Positions 12,747 through 24,955 of a stretch of 64,000 bases of DNA are shown here, one piece after another. How positions within the stretch are numbered: the first letter of the stretch is position 1; each line of letters opens with the position of its first letter. Position numbers and translations under genes: made by a program. The DNA comes from Episyrphus balteatus. Lineage: Eukaryota; Arthropoda; Insecta; Diptera; Syrphidae. Where the stretch lies: assembly GCF_945859705.1 (NCBI RefSeq), contig NC_079135.1, positions 120,471,551-120,535,550 on the forward strand, given 5' to 3'. The notes beneath the pieces are model-generated. The model had not been told where the DNA came from, ran no database searches, and worked only from the letters and a program-made list of their open reading frames with translations.

Positions 12747-13448
12747 CATGTGTGCAATTCACACGTGGTAGAAGTGAAACCTTAAAAAATCATTTTTTTT
12801 TGAAAAAAAAAAAAAAATTACACCATTACAAATTTTCTTTTTTTTTCTTACACCATTAAATCCATTTTTTTATGACAACTTGAAATAAATTGTATATAAT
12901 CGGAAAGCTTATTATTTTACCTTTGATATGACGCTTCAATCATATTTCTACGATGCCTACAAAAAAAGTAAGAATTTTTTAAAGCCAACCATGTCGAAAT
13001 TTATAACTGAGATAACGGTACTTCCTACACTGGTGGCTGGTCATCGGCAACAGATCTTCACAGGTGTTTTAAGGTATTTTTCAAGTTTTTCAAATAAAGA
13101 TTATATAACTTTTAGAGAACGTACCATTATGTGTGATATATCAAATGAAAGGTAATATTATCAGCATGAGTATTAAAGTTAAATAAATTTGTTATGTGCT
13201 CTAGATCAAAAGATATAACGTGTTTAGAAAAAGAATATCTTTTCACCGTTATCTCAGAATTTTGAATATGAAATTAATTAAAATTTTGCACAATTATAAT
13301 TTATTTAATTACCTATCTATTGTATACATTTCATTCATCTATCTATTAAAACAAAAAAGTTATGATCAATTGATTGTTCCTGTCGCTTTTTCGTTTCATC
13401 TTGTTTCAAATCACTATACGATACTAAAGAAGTTTTCACTTCAAAAAA
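12747..13448 (+). repeat. Four-copy dispersed repeat, copy A
   Basis: It begins catgtgtgcaattcacacg, containing the palindrome gtgtgcaattcacac, then gtggtagaagtgaaacctt. It ends agaagttttcacttcaaaaa. The two ends are imperfect inverted repeats of each other (agaagtgaaacctt versus gaagtgaaaacttc). Internally, tgagataacggt near 13008 is matched by its reverse complement accgttatctca near 13243. Short open frames at 12928-13477 are artefacts of the repeat. Other copies are at 22931, 24139 and 35991. Superfamily unknown. Confidence 0.75.
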
Positions 13449-16400
13449 TTATTTTCAAATTCTTCAAACAATATTGACAGAGTTAAAAGTAAAAAAAATA
13501 TAAAAAAAATGTAACGATAGATTGTTAATTTTTTTTTATATTTGTTTAAAGAATTTAAATATTTTTTTAGTCCTCATACTTCTTAACATGTGTGCCAAGT
13601 TTGAAGATTTTCTACCAACTACCTGTAATTTATCAATTATTTAACTTTCAAATAATGCTGCGAATGGTTTTTTTTTTCTTTAGATTGTTTAATAATTGCA
13701 TATCTATTTTTGTGGATGACTAAATTAAAGAAATGCTTAAAGATTTAACTGTCTTTTCAGGAACGCTAGTTCTTGAATAAATTTTAATACATAAAAACAA
13801 AGTCGTGTTAATTACAGGATCTTTGGTTGGATTCGTCTTCTCTCTTAACAGCAATATAAATATTGACACATCGAAAAGAAAATACACCCACAAAAAAATA
13901 AAGAATATTGATTTTCCTAAACAAACATTTTGTGGTGCTGCTTTTTTGATAATATGTCGAGACGGATTGATGTATTTATATGACTTTATTTCGTTCTGCT
14001 CACACTTAAGAAATCATGCAATAGTTTTCTTGATAATAGCCTAATGGGTAATGAGATAATTAAGCATGATTTTTGCTTCATTTGGATGAAATGAGCTAGC
14101 AAATAAAGTGATTGAAATAAAATGACCTATTCACAATAAAGTATTTCGTGTCTTCGTAACTTCTTCATATCCTTGCTGTTTTTTTCTAAATGAGATGGAA
14201 ATCATTTCATATTTGTTTGCAAAGTTATGTCATTTGTTCTAGTCCAAATAGCCCATAATATTATGCGCTTGTATTAATTCTTTAAAAAACTTTTTATGCC
14301 GAACTCATTTTTCATATTTCACAGTTAAAGATTTTGGTAGGTAGATAAAAATACGTTTGAAACAGATTTTATTTAATTTTGTTTTCACATATTGAATTTT
14401 GCTATTCATTTTTTAACTAAACGGATTTTTTTTTTAACTAATAACGGTAAACAAAGATTTTTATTTATACCATTTGTAAAGGACCGCTAGAAACAAAAAT
14501 GTTGGCATCAAAATCATAACAATTATGAAAAAAATTATGAAATTAAAAAAAAAAAATGTATGAAAATAAAAACGAATTTTGGAAAATGATTTTCATTTTT
14601 GATTCCAAAAGACATCAAGACCGAACACACTTTACCTTTTACAATTACAGAGAAATGAAGAAAAACAAATCGTTTGCTTAGGTTTGGGTTTAAAGTTTTT
14701 GTGAACTGAAATTAATGCATAAGAAGAAAAGTGTTTAACCCTAAATAATTTGGAAGTTATATTAAACAAAATAAACAATATAAAAGTTTTTCTTAATTAT
14801 CTCTTTAATGCAAAACCTGTTTTAGAAGGACGTCTATTATTGCTAGAAATCGTAGATATTTGATGACAAAAACTTGTACGTAACGCGTTTTTTGGGACAC
14901 GTTTTTACTTTAATTTTATTGAATGACACCAATTTATTAACAATGCCTGATCAGTCATGATCAACATTTGCTGCCCGCAAAAATTTGAAAATTTAAGCAA
15001 ACTTTTACATACGAAGAATTGAAACTTAAAAAAATTTGTCGCATCCAAGTAAAATGTGTTAAAAAAAGTAACACATACGCCACAGTGACCGTTTATGTTT
15101 AAACTTTAACAATTGATACAAAATACAGCGGTAGCTAAAAGTTAAATCAATTAGTTCGGTGTTCTATGAAATTGATAAAAAAAATGACAAAAATTTAAAC
15201 TACTAAAACAATATTTGAATAAAACTGTAAAAAAAAGACTGGCAAGTCGAACTGATTTGTTATGGAGTTATAACTATATCTTGTCGTAATAAAAAAACAA
15301 ACTCTACTATACAATAAGTGCACAAACGACTTGTTCACTAAACATGTTGGGCATGTGATCTAATTTGTCACAAATCCTTAAATGCTAAAATATGTTTAAT
15401 ATATTTTTTGATATATATTCTTCTTTCTAATAAATACTTTGGTTTTCGTGTGAGAAAATAATTTTGGCCGAATATTTGTGTTAAATACATCACTGTTTTA
15501 CAGCCTTAAGCGATATCCAAACAGATAAATGGCGGCTTTATCGACACCAACTACGTTTTTATATTGCATTTTTTAACAGTTTACTTTCTCTTTGAGTTGA
15601 AAATAAATTGAACAAAAAAAAAGGGGGGATAAATCCTTAAACAAACTCCCACCAAAGGACACGGATGTAATTTCAGTCTTATGATGGTTTGCTGAAAATG
15701 TGCTATTCAGCATCGTTACCGCAGTAGCTGTAGGAAAGCAAATGACATAAAAATATAAGAGCACCCAAACAGGTCAAGGCCGGAGTCTGTACGTGAATTT
15801 TAGATTTAAATGAAACCTTAAAAAAAAGCTTGTCTTTCCGAAATGTGTACTGTGGATTGTCACAAGAAATTGCTGATCAAAGATGAAAGTAAAAAACGAA
15901 AATAGTGGAAAAGTTTGAAAAAGAAAAAAAAAACACAAAATTGTTCAAATGGAAAATTCTTTTGTATGACAGAGAATGAAAAGGTTAAAACACAAAAAGA
16001 AAAAAAAAAACACATAACTTTATTATCCTTTTTGACAACACCACCGAGACCAGACCATCACACACACAACAAAAAAAGAGAAACCACATCAGTAGCCAGG
16101 AGGATATAAATATAAACTGAAAAAATATGCTATCCAATTCCCTTGAATAATAATAATAATTATTCCGCATAAAGCATTTTTAACGGAAAAACTTTTTCTT
16201 TTTTTTTTTTTTGAAACATGGGAACTCTAAAATTTGATATTTTTAATCAAATTAAAGAGGACGACACCAATATTCAGTTGAGGGTGAATAAATTAAAGGT
16301 TTCAGTTTCACGAATCGCGAATAGTAGTATATTATTATATTCGTCAAATTGGCAGGCACTGAGGTCTAATTCTGAGGAAAAATTTAATTAATTAGTCATA

Positions 16401-17049
16401 TTCATGAAATGAAATGCCACAACGTCAATTTTTGGAGCAAAGTGTTTGTTTTTATTTTTCCGTTAATAGCTAAAAGTGGTGAAACGTTCTTTATAAATAT
16501 GCGTTGAAAGGGAAAACTTTTATCTTCGATGTAAACAAATTTAATTAAAAATTTATTTCAAAAAAGAAAAAGTTATTCGGTAAATTGAACTTGGGAAATT
16601 TTTCTCAAAAAACAGTATTTTTTAACTTTTGGTCGGTTTGTGTGGCATATTTGAGTCATTTGGTAGAAAGTCAGAAATTTCAAGCATGCTTTAAGTGTGT
16701 AAAGCGGAAATTTCTTTTAAAAAAAAGCGGACATTTCTTTTAAAAAAAATGAAATAATATGTTTGGGAATACGCCTTGGTTTTTGGTGGGAAGCTAAAGC
16801 GATTATATTTGGATCAATCAATTTTAAATAAAAATCTAGAAACCACTGAAGAATATTAGCTGGAAATGAGGAAAGATAAGGAGAAAAATCGATTGAATTG
16901 CATTAGATGTCCGAAAGTTGGGTGAGAAAAAGGGTAGGGGTCGAAAAACAAGGTTTTTAACGAATTGTGGTGTTGCAAAACCTTTTAGGTATCGAAAAAA
17001 ATGATCCATATAAAAGTTGTAAATAGTTAAAAGTTTTTTTCCATCATTT
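13449..17049. other. AT-rich non-coding stretch
   Basis: No exon or bounded element is recognised. The region 16900-17050 contains phrases (gtccgaaagttggg, aaaagttgtaaatagt) loosely shared with 25620-25760 and 57950-58040, suggesting a further low-copy repeat family. An AAT microsatellite is at 16145-16160. Confidence 0.4.
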
Positions 17050-18043
17050 TTTTTTACTTGCGATATAGGTACTATAGGGCAAGTTTAGGATTCGTAAAAA
17101 AAATCGAACTCGAGATAACAATTTTACATGACATTACGATGATGGAGAATGCCAAAAAAGTGGGTCCGGCAATTCTGTCTGTCTGTCTGTCTCTATCTGG
17201 AGCTGCAGCCTAAACGAGTGAAGTGATTTTCTTCAAACTTGGTGGTTAGCAGTTTTTGGTGATTCCCTAGAGGGGAAATTGAAATTTTTTTTTTATGACC
17301 AAAACTAACGGTACCTGCCATATAACGGAAATAGAAAAGTTAATTTTTTTCAAAAACGGCTCTAACGATTTTGATTCAAATTTTTGTGTGTAGTACTACA
17401 CATAATAGCCAACTTTTTAAATAAAAAAAATATTTTTTGTACCGTTATTAACGGTACCTGTCATAGAACGGTTTTTTTCGTTTCTGAATATCTCGTACAA
17501 CATTAACCCGATTTAAATGAAAATTTTTATACAAAAGTGTGTAAGTAAAGATAATATTAAAATTTTAGAAAATTTTCAAAAAACGCATTTTTAGTTTTTT
17601 TAAAAATATTTCAAAATGTTTTTTTGAAAAATCAATTTTTTGAAAACGAATCAATGAAAAATTTTGAAATTTAGTTTTTATGTGTAAATTAATTATTTCT
17701 TCAAAATGGCATACCAACTTTTTTTTTGAAAAATGTTAAAAAATGTTTATATATAAAAAATTATTTTTTTAAAAAACGGCTCCTACAATTTTCGAAAATT
17801 TTTTTCTAAAAATACATTTTTATACAAGAAATAAAATGGCATATTTTTATTTTTTTTTAAGATAATTTAAAACGGAGTTTAATTAATTATAAAAACAGAT
17901 TTAATTTTTTTATACTACTTATGAAATTTCTTCAAAATATCAAATTTTAAATTTCGAGAATGAAAAGCTTTAACATTATAGTTACTTTAAGCATAAGAGC
18001 AAGTACGTGCGACCCCAGTCGTGCAATTTATTTTAAATAAACC
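17050..18043. mobile_element. 1-kb dispersed element, copy 1 (possibly Helitron/DINE-like)
   Basis: This stretch is repeated almost intact, in opposite orientation, at 41622-42624 inside a Vav intron. One end carries a hairpin, acttgcgatatagg..ctatagggcaagt (stem acttgc/gcaagt); the other end reads gtgcgaccccagtcgtgcaa. Internally it has a GTCT/CTGT microsatellite (17174-17196). There are no long terminal inverted repeats and no coding capacity. The hairpin end plus internal GTCT repeat recalls non-autonomous Helitrons of the DINE-1 type, but the required terminal CTRR is not shared by both copies, so this is only a suggestion. Confidence 0.6.
17174..17196. repeat. CTGT tetranucleotide microsatellite
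   Basis: About five repeats of CTGT inside the 1-kb element. The equivalent tract in the copy at 41622-42624 is longer and includes an ACAC interruption, so it has changed length since the copies separated. Confidence 0.85.
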
Positions 18044-18322
18044 CAAACATTTTGAGAAAAAGTAAAAATTAACCTAAACTAACTAATTTATAACAAAAAT
18101 AATTTTATTTCGATAAAATTTTGGTAAAATGTATGTTTTTATGTTTCAAATAAGCTTTTATATCGGTTGAAGCTTAATATTATTTTTGGGCCTAATTTTC
18201 AATAAAAAAAAATTGGTATAAAATGTTTTGAATTTTTAGGCTATAGGTCTGGTTTATAAGTTTTTTCTATCTTGTCTCCGACGTTTCGACCTCGTTTATA
18301 ATAAATGTTAAAATCTATTATC

Positions 18323-18872
18323 TTTACTTCAGGCGTTCCGCAAGGTAGCCATTTGGGGCCACTTATATTTTTTATTTTCATTAATCTGGTTTAAATACTT
18401 GCAAATGTTTAATGTATGCGAACGACTTTATATACATAAAAGGTGTGGACCTTTTTTTTCCTTTTAATACTTATGTAAGAAACTTCAATAAGGTCTTTCT
18501 TTTTATTTAGGAGAAATGTTATTTTTTTTAACTGCGTTTAAAAAAATGTTGATATCTTTTAAAAAATTATAATAAATGTTAAAAATCTATTATCTATACT
18601 TACAGAGTATTCTGTCTTCTAATTTTAAGAATTTAATCTTATCAACATTTTTTTAAACGCAGTTAAAAAAAATAACATTTCTCCTAAATAAAAAGAAAGA
18701 CCTTATTGAAGTTTCTTACATAAGTATTAAAAGGAAAAACAAGGTCCACACCTTTTATGTATAATAAAGTCGTTCGCATACATTAAACATTTGCAAGTAT
18801 TTAAACCAGATTAATGAAACTAAAAAATATAAGTGGCCCCAAATGGCTACCTTGCGGAACGCCTGAAGTAAA
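18323..18872. pseudogene. Palindromic pair of reverse-transcriptase fragments (non-LTR retrotransposon)
   Basis: The left arm (18323-18554, + strand) translates to T-S-G-V-P-Q-G-S-H-L-G-P-L-I-F, the classic SGVPQGS..GPLLF motif of non-LTR reverse transcriptases. After a stop and frame change comes LMYANDFIYIKGVD, matching the catalytic YADD region with the first Asp replaced by Asn. The right arm (18640-18872) is the reverse complement of the same stretch. Both arms carry the same in-frame stop and the same frame break, so the inversion arose after decay. A direct repeat of about 30 bp (aataaatgttaaaa..ctattatct) precedes the left arm and recurs near 18570. Confidence 0.75.
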
Positions 18873-21800
18873 ATTCACTTAATCTAAAAATTCACTTAAA
18901 ATGAACGTGGCGTGTTTTACTTAGAAAGTATGATTCGATCCATTTTAAATTCGCATTTAATATTTTATTTTTCGCCGCCATCTTTAGAAGTAAAGAGTCC
19001 TTCTTATTCTTTAGAATGCAGTAAATTAAGAGGGCTACCATCAATCAATCAGAAAAATGTTAACCATAATCAGAATATACGTTTTTTTCGGAATTATTAC
19101 GAAAATGTGTTTTTTAACAACTTCAAAACCATTTTGTATTTAGGTACCTACTTATAAATACAATGAAGTCAGAGCAAAATGACAGAAAGTCTTTTAAGCA
19201 TTTTTATTTTTTCTCAAGGTATTGTCTGGAGCCTAGATATTCGATTAGAACAAAAATATCCCAAAAAATGTATTTTTGTGTATAGTTGTAAACTTTTTAG
19301 ATAGAACCCTATCGATCCACGAAATAAAAATAAGACAGTGCCTCTGCGCTTTCTTATTGGAGTATAAGGTAATATTGAAGTTTTCATTCCAACGAATGAT
19401 AAAAATAGTCCACTTTTTCCATATTAAGTATTTTTTGTAAAAGATATTTCTAAGAACACTAACCGAACTATTTATATTTTTCTTAGAATGATATGCACTA
19501 AAGAATAATCACTTCAAAGTATTATAATACCTTCATCGACTTAAACTTCTATTCTGGTGAAAATAATTTTTAAAATTTCGAAGGAATTCAAATTCCTAAG
19601 GTACGAGTTAAATATTATCTGCCTGAACCTCTTAATAAGGCTAAAACTGAGAATTCTACTCCTTCAATGAAAATAGACACAATATTTATACAGGCAAAAT
19701 ATGTTTTGTGTGCAAAAGTGTAGTTTTAAAGTTATTCTAATAGAACCAGTTCCTTGGATACAGGATTTTAAAAATGAAGCAAACATTAAGAAGCTCTTAA
19801 TACAACGAAACTAAGAGGAGATTTTGAATTCACAATAAAATAAAAAAAATCAAGGTTTGAGATAAATCCTCATTCAACCAATTTGCTTTTTCTCAATTCC
19901 TACTGATGAACCGATAAGAGAAAATTCTATTGTTAGAAGTGCTAACAAATACCCTATGCCTTTCAATTTAATTTTTATTCATTATAAGAAGCCAAAAAGT
20001 GAATCGATTTCAAACCATTTTATCATTTTTTTATATGTTAAAAATGAAAATTTTAACATATTTCCCTTCAAAGTGATTACCTACTAAGATCCTTTCTGAA
20101 TGAAAATCATTCATGTTTAAATAAGTGATTACGATTCTTTAAAACAACCTTACTTTGGACCAGTTTATCTTTTAAAATGTTCCAATATCCAGTTGTTTTG
20201 GCCACATTGCTGACGAAGACACCAACAAGGACATTCTCCGGTGTTGGTTTATATAGTTTCAAAAGGACCTTGACCCAATAGCAATATTTAAACCTCACGT
20301 TACAAAAATAATAAAGAAAAAAAAAAAAAAAGATGAAGCCAATCAATGGACATGAAGGTACAAAGGATTTAAGCAAAAAAAAAAAGAAGAATCAAAGTAA
20401 AAAAGAAGAACGAAAAGAAGGATATTTTCTAGATTATTGAAGAATTTCCTCCATCCTCTTTTTATATCCACAGAATATCATACACATATTGTTAGAGGGT
20501 GGTATAAAAATGTTAAATATTAAATGTACACATTGTCCTTAAAAAAAAAAAAAGAAATATGAGAAAGTAGTCCTTTTTATCTATTCTATTGGACCGGAAA
20601 TCAAATTACTAAAATATTCTATAATGAGATTATCTTGAGGGTTAACAAATTCAAAATCGATAAAATATCATCAATTTTGACTGAAAAAGCCCAATATATC
20701 AGGGTATAGGCTATAGGCCACTTATAATAACTTATTTAAAAGTCAATGATGTAATATCCATTTCAAGTTTTTTTTTTTCAAATATTTGGTGTGAGGAATT
20801 AAAATGTTTTATAAGAAAATCCTTTTTGAAAAGAAAAGGAATCTTTTGAATAATGAATATAATTTTGCCTGTAGGCGGTAGTAGCGTTTCCAAAACACTA
20901 ATTCCATTATCAATATTCTTTTAGAGTATACAAGTTTAGGTCTGTTAAATTTTGTGTTGAAATATTAAAATTGCTACAAGAGAAATATCCTTTAAAATAT
21001 ATCTTCTAATCGGCAAAAAAACACAAAGTTGACATCACACTTAGTAGAAATATTATACAAGTATATTTCTCTATAACACCGCATTGTTATGAATGAGACT
21101 TTAATGGGAAATTTTGTACTTGAAGGAACATTTAGCTTGACTATATAAGTAAGTTTTATTGATCGAGATAATAAGCAAATAAAGTTCTGTTTAGTTTTGT
21201 GTGTTTTTATAGTTGTTCTCTTCTGAATGAATTTAAGGATGATGAGGATGTTTATGATGAGGCAACAAATTGGATGTGGGACAAATTCCTTCATAGAGAG
21301 AGCCATTAAGCTAAGTCACAGGGTTTATCGTTTGCTTTTGGCAAGAGAGATAACACAAGTCGGTCTCGTTTATTCAGAGTTTATGAAAATAGAAGAATGG
21401 GAAAAAACAGATTATACATAATACTTAAATGTATATGTATTTGGTAAACATAGTTAAATGAGATGAAAATAAAATATTCGTTTTTTTTTTTTGTGTTGCT
21501 GTCATGAATGAAGCCACACGCGTGTGTCTTAAATTCAATTGTGTTTTATATTCAATGTCACAGTTTGTGTGTGTGTGTCAAAAGAATGGCATTTTTAAAT
21601 GGTTTAAAAAAAGTTAGAAAATTAATTGACGTTGTCACCTCAATAAACGTTATTTGTTGGGTAAAATGCAAAATGAAAGACAAATATTTGCTCAACATTT
21701 TTTGTAGATTAAGAATTTTTTTTTTCAAGGCTTTTAAGGTTAGAAGGTTACTTATAAAGTCTTACCATCAATTGATGTGAAGATAAGTAGATAATGCTGT

Positions 21801-22930
21801 ATTAATTTATCTCTATTTAGAGATTTAGGTTTGATCAAAAATGTAGTAGAATTTGTTTTTTTTTTTTGTTTGTACTTTAGTTTAAAATAACCATCGCACG
21901 ATAAGATAGAAAAAAAAAAAAACTCTTTTCGCAAACCTTCTGATGAAAGAACAATTTTACTGTTTAAAAACCAAATTATAACTATAAGAAAACATACAAA
22001 TCGTCGGTCTCATGAGAAAACCTCGTAACTCCCAAAATCAAAATTTTACAAGAGAGACGAAAGAGTAAACAAACAACAGAGTAGTTGGGAAGAAACGCGC
22101 TGTGCAAAATTTGAATTTAAGTCTATTTAGAGTTTTCGGAATGACCCCAAATTTTCTGGGTCGCTCCGCTGACATATTTTCTAAAGAAGCTCCATGAATC
22201 CAGAACTACAAAAAACATTGCTCATCCATTCGTTGTAAATGTGAAAAGGCCATAAAAGTATTTAAAAGCCTTCTTTCAAACTAAGAGTTTAGAAGACAAT
22301 AATTCCAACTACTTATGACAGTCAAGTCAAAGTATTTTTTACATTTTTATAAAAAAAAGCATTTAATTTTGTTTTTGTCTTGGGAGGCTAACTTTACTTT
22401 CGAGTGGTAAACACAAATCTGAAGTTGTGCAAAAAAAAAAAAGTAAAATAAAACAAGTAAAATTATCGACATAGTGAAGTTGGAACAATTTGTTGCACTT
22501 ACTAGTTGAAAAGTAATTTTTTTTTTTAATTTTGGTGACTTAAAATGGATTTTGAAGTCATTCAAATATTTAATCGCTAAGTTAGTGTTCAAAAAACAAC
22601 TTCTTAAAAAACTTGATCTCTAAAAAAATACACAACTTTTTTTTTTATCAAACAATTAAAAGTAAAAAATGTTAACTATTTTATAACATTTTTCTGTTCA
22701 ACGCCAAAATTCATAATTTCAAAAAATTCAATGTTCCGCATCGAAAGAATGAGTTTTCTTTTTTTGTACATTTTTACTCATCAAAATAAAAAATACCCTC
22801 TTACCTAAACCTTATACAAAATATTGGCTACAGTTTTCAAGAAAATTTAACTGAAATTTATTGAATAAAGTGTGATTAATCTGAACGAAGCCCAGTGGAT
22901 CAATGACCGATTGTAACATTAAACCCGCAC
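18873..22930. other. AT-rich non-coding stretch
   Basis: I see no exon or bounded element. A short GT dinucleotide run is at 21566-21578. Frames at 20107-20376 (minus), 20992-21306 (minus) and 21508-21780 (plus) are 89-104 codons, have no recognisable domain and fit chance expectation at this base composition. Confidence 0.4.
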
Positions 22931-23621
22931 TTTTTGAAGTGAAAACTTCTTTAGTATCGTAGTGATTTGAAACAAGATGAAACGAAAACGCGACACGACT
23001 TTAACTTGTTATAACTTTTTTGTTTTAATAGATAGATGAATGAAATTTGTACTGTAGATAGGTAATTAAATTAATTATGATTGTACAAAGTTTCAATTAA
23101 TTTCATATTCAAAATTCTGAGATAACGGTAAAAAGATGTTCTTTTCCTACAAACGTTATATCTTTTGATCTAGTGCACATACAAATTTGATTTAACTTTA
23201 CGCATGCTCATAACATAACCTTTTATTATATAACGGTACGTATTCTACAAGTTACAAAATCTTAAATTGAAAAAAAAATGAAAAATACCTCAAAACACCT
23301 GTGAAGATCTGTTGCCGAGACCAGCCCCAGTGTAGGAAGTACCGTAATCTCAGTTTTAAATTTCGAGATGGTTGACTTTAAAAAATTCTTACTTTTTTGT
23401 AGGCATGGTAGAAACATGATTGAAAAGTCAAATAAAAGGTGAAATAATAAGCTTTCAGATGATTTAAAATTTATTATTTTTTAATTTATAAGGTTGTCAT
23501 ATAAAAGATATGGATTTAAAGGTGATAGAATAAAAAAAGGTAAATTTTTTTCGATTTTTATTTTATGCAAGAAAAATAATTTTTAAGGTTTCACTTCTAC
23601 CACGTGTGAATTGCACACATG
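22931..23621 (-). repeat. Four-copy dispersed repeat, copy B
   Basis: Reverse orientation relative to copy A. It begins ttgaagtgaaaacttct, carries gagataacggtaaaaagatg and ends ccacgtgtgaattgcacacatg. It is full length by comparison with copies A and D. Confidence 0.75.
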
Positions 23622-24138
23622 AATTTTTTTATTTAGAAGGTGAACATTTATTCTAATTAAAATCAATCGGGGATGTGCGAGGAAAAACCTGTGAAATTGG
23701 CAAGGATTGTGCGTCTCATGAAAATGTTATGAAGAACTTTTTTTATTTGCCTTGAATTAACTTTCTGAAAAAACTTTTCATCTGATGTAATGTTTTAAAA
23801 TTCACCTCTGTAAATTATTTCAAACATAGTCTAAAATCGATCAGAACATTTGAACACATCCATAAGCCATCAAGATTATTAATTACTAAACATCCTTAAT
23901 CTCAATTGTTTCTTTATTTACCATATTTTCCGTTACATTGAGTAAGTTATAATTAAATCAATTAATTAAGTATGAAATATTCATTGAAACCATGTGTGTT
24001 GAGAGAAAACTATTCAATAAGAAAATTGCATCGACTGAGGCATCAGATTAAATATTAAATACACTTACGTTATTATTTCTTGGATAGTACCTATCCTATT
24101 TTTGCTAAAACGTTACTTCAACAAAAAACAATATATAC

Positions 24139-24955
24139 TTTTTTTGTTATAAATTTTTTGTTTTAATAGATAGTTGAATAAAATTTGAACTGTAAATAGG
24201 TAATTAAATAAACTATAAATGTATTAAATGTTCATTTAATTTCATATTCAAAATTCTGAGATAACGGTAAAAAGATGTTCTTTTTCTACACACGTTATAT
24301 CTTTTGATCTAGTGCACATAAAAATTTGATTTAATTTTAATACGCATGCTGATAACATAAACTTTTATTTGATATATCACACATAACGTTACGTGCTCTA
24401 CAAGTTACACAATCGTAAATTGAAAAAATTTAAAAATACCTCAAAACACCTGTGGAGATCTGTTGGCGATGACCAGCTACCAGTGTACCGTAAGTACCGT
24501 AATCTCAGTCTGGAAATTCGACATGGTTGACTTTAAAAAATTCTAACTTCTCTTGTAGACATCTTTGAAATAAGATTTATGCATCATTATACAAGGTGAA
24601 ACAATAAGCTTTCACATGGTATAAAATTTTTTATAGGTTGTCAAACAAGAAAATGGATTTAATAGCATGAGTACATAAAAATAAATGTTTTTTTTTTGCT
24701 TTTTGGATGAAATTTCATCGAGTTTAAAAAATTCTAGCTCTTTTTGTAGATGTCTCATGGACTTGATCAATATATATATTTTGTGCTAAGACAATAAGCT
24801 TTCAGATGATATAAAATTTATATAGGTTGTCATATAAAAAACATATATTTGAAATTGATAAAATAAAAAGTAGGTAAATTTTTTCTCTTTTTTTTTTTTG
24901 CAACAAAAATGATTTTTTAAGGTTTCACTTCTACCACGTGTGAATTGCACACATG
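24139..24955 (-). repeat. Four-copy dispersed repeat, copy C, truncated and internally duplicated
   Basis: Same orientation as copy B, which lies about 500 bp upstream. The end with gaagtgaaaacttc is missing; homology starts within the ttgttataaattttttgttttaatag block. A stretch of about 140 bp holding ttctagctctttttgtaga and agctttcagatgatataaaat (24700-24835) duplicates the preceding 24530-24650 segment, explaining its greater length. It ends gtgtgaattgcacacatg. Confidence 0.7.
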
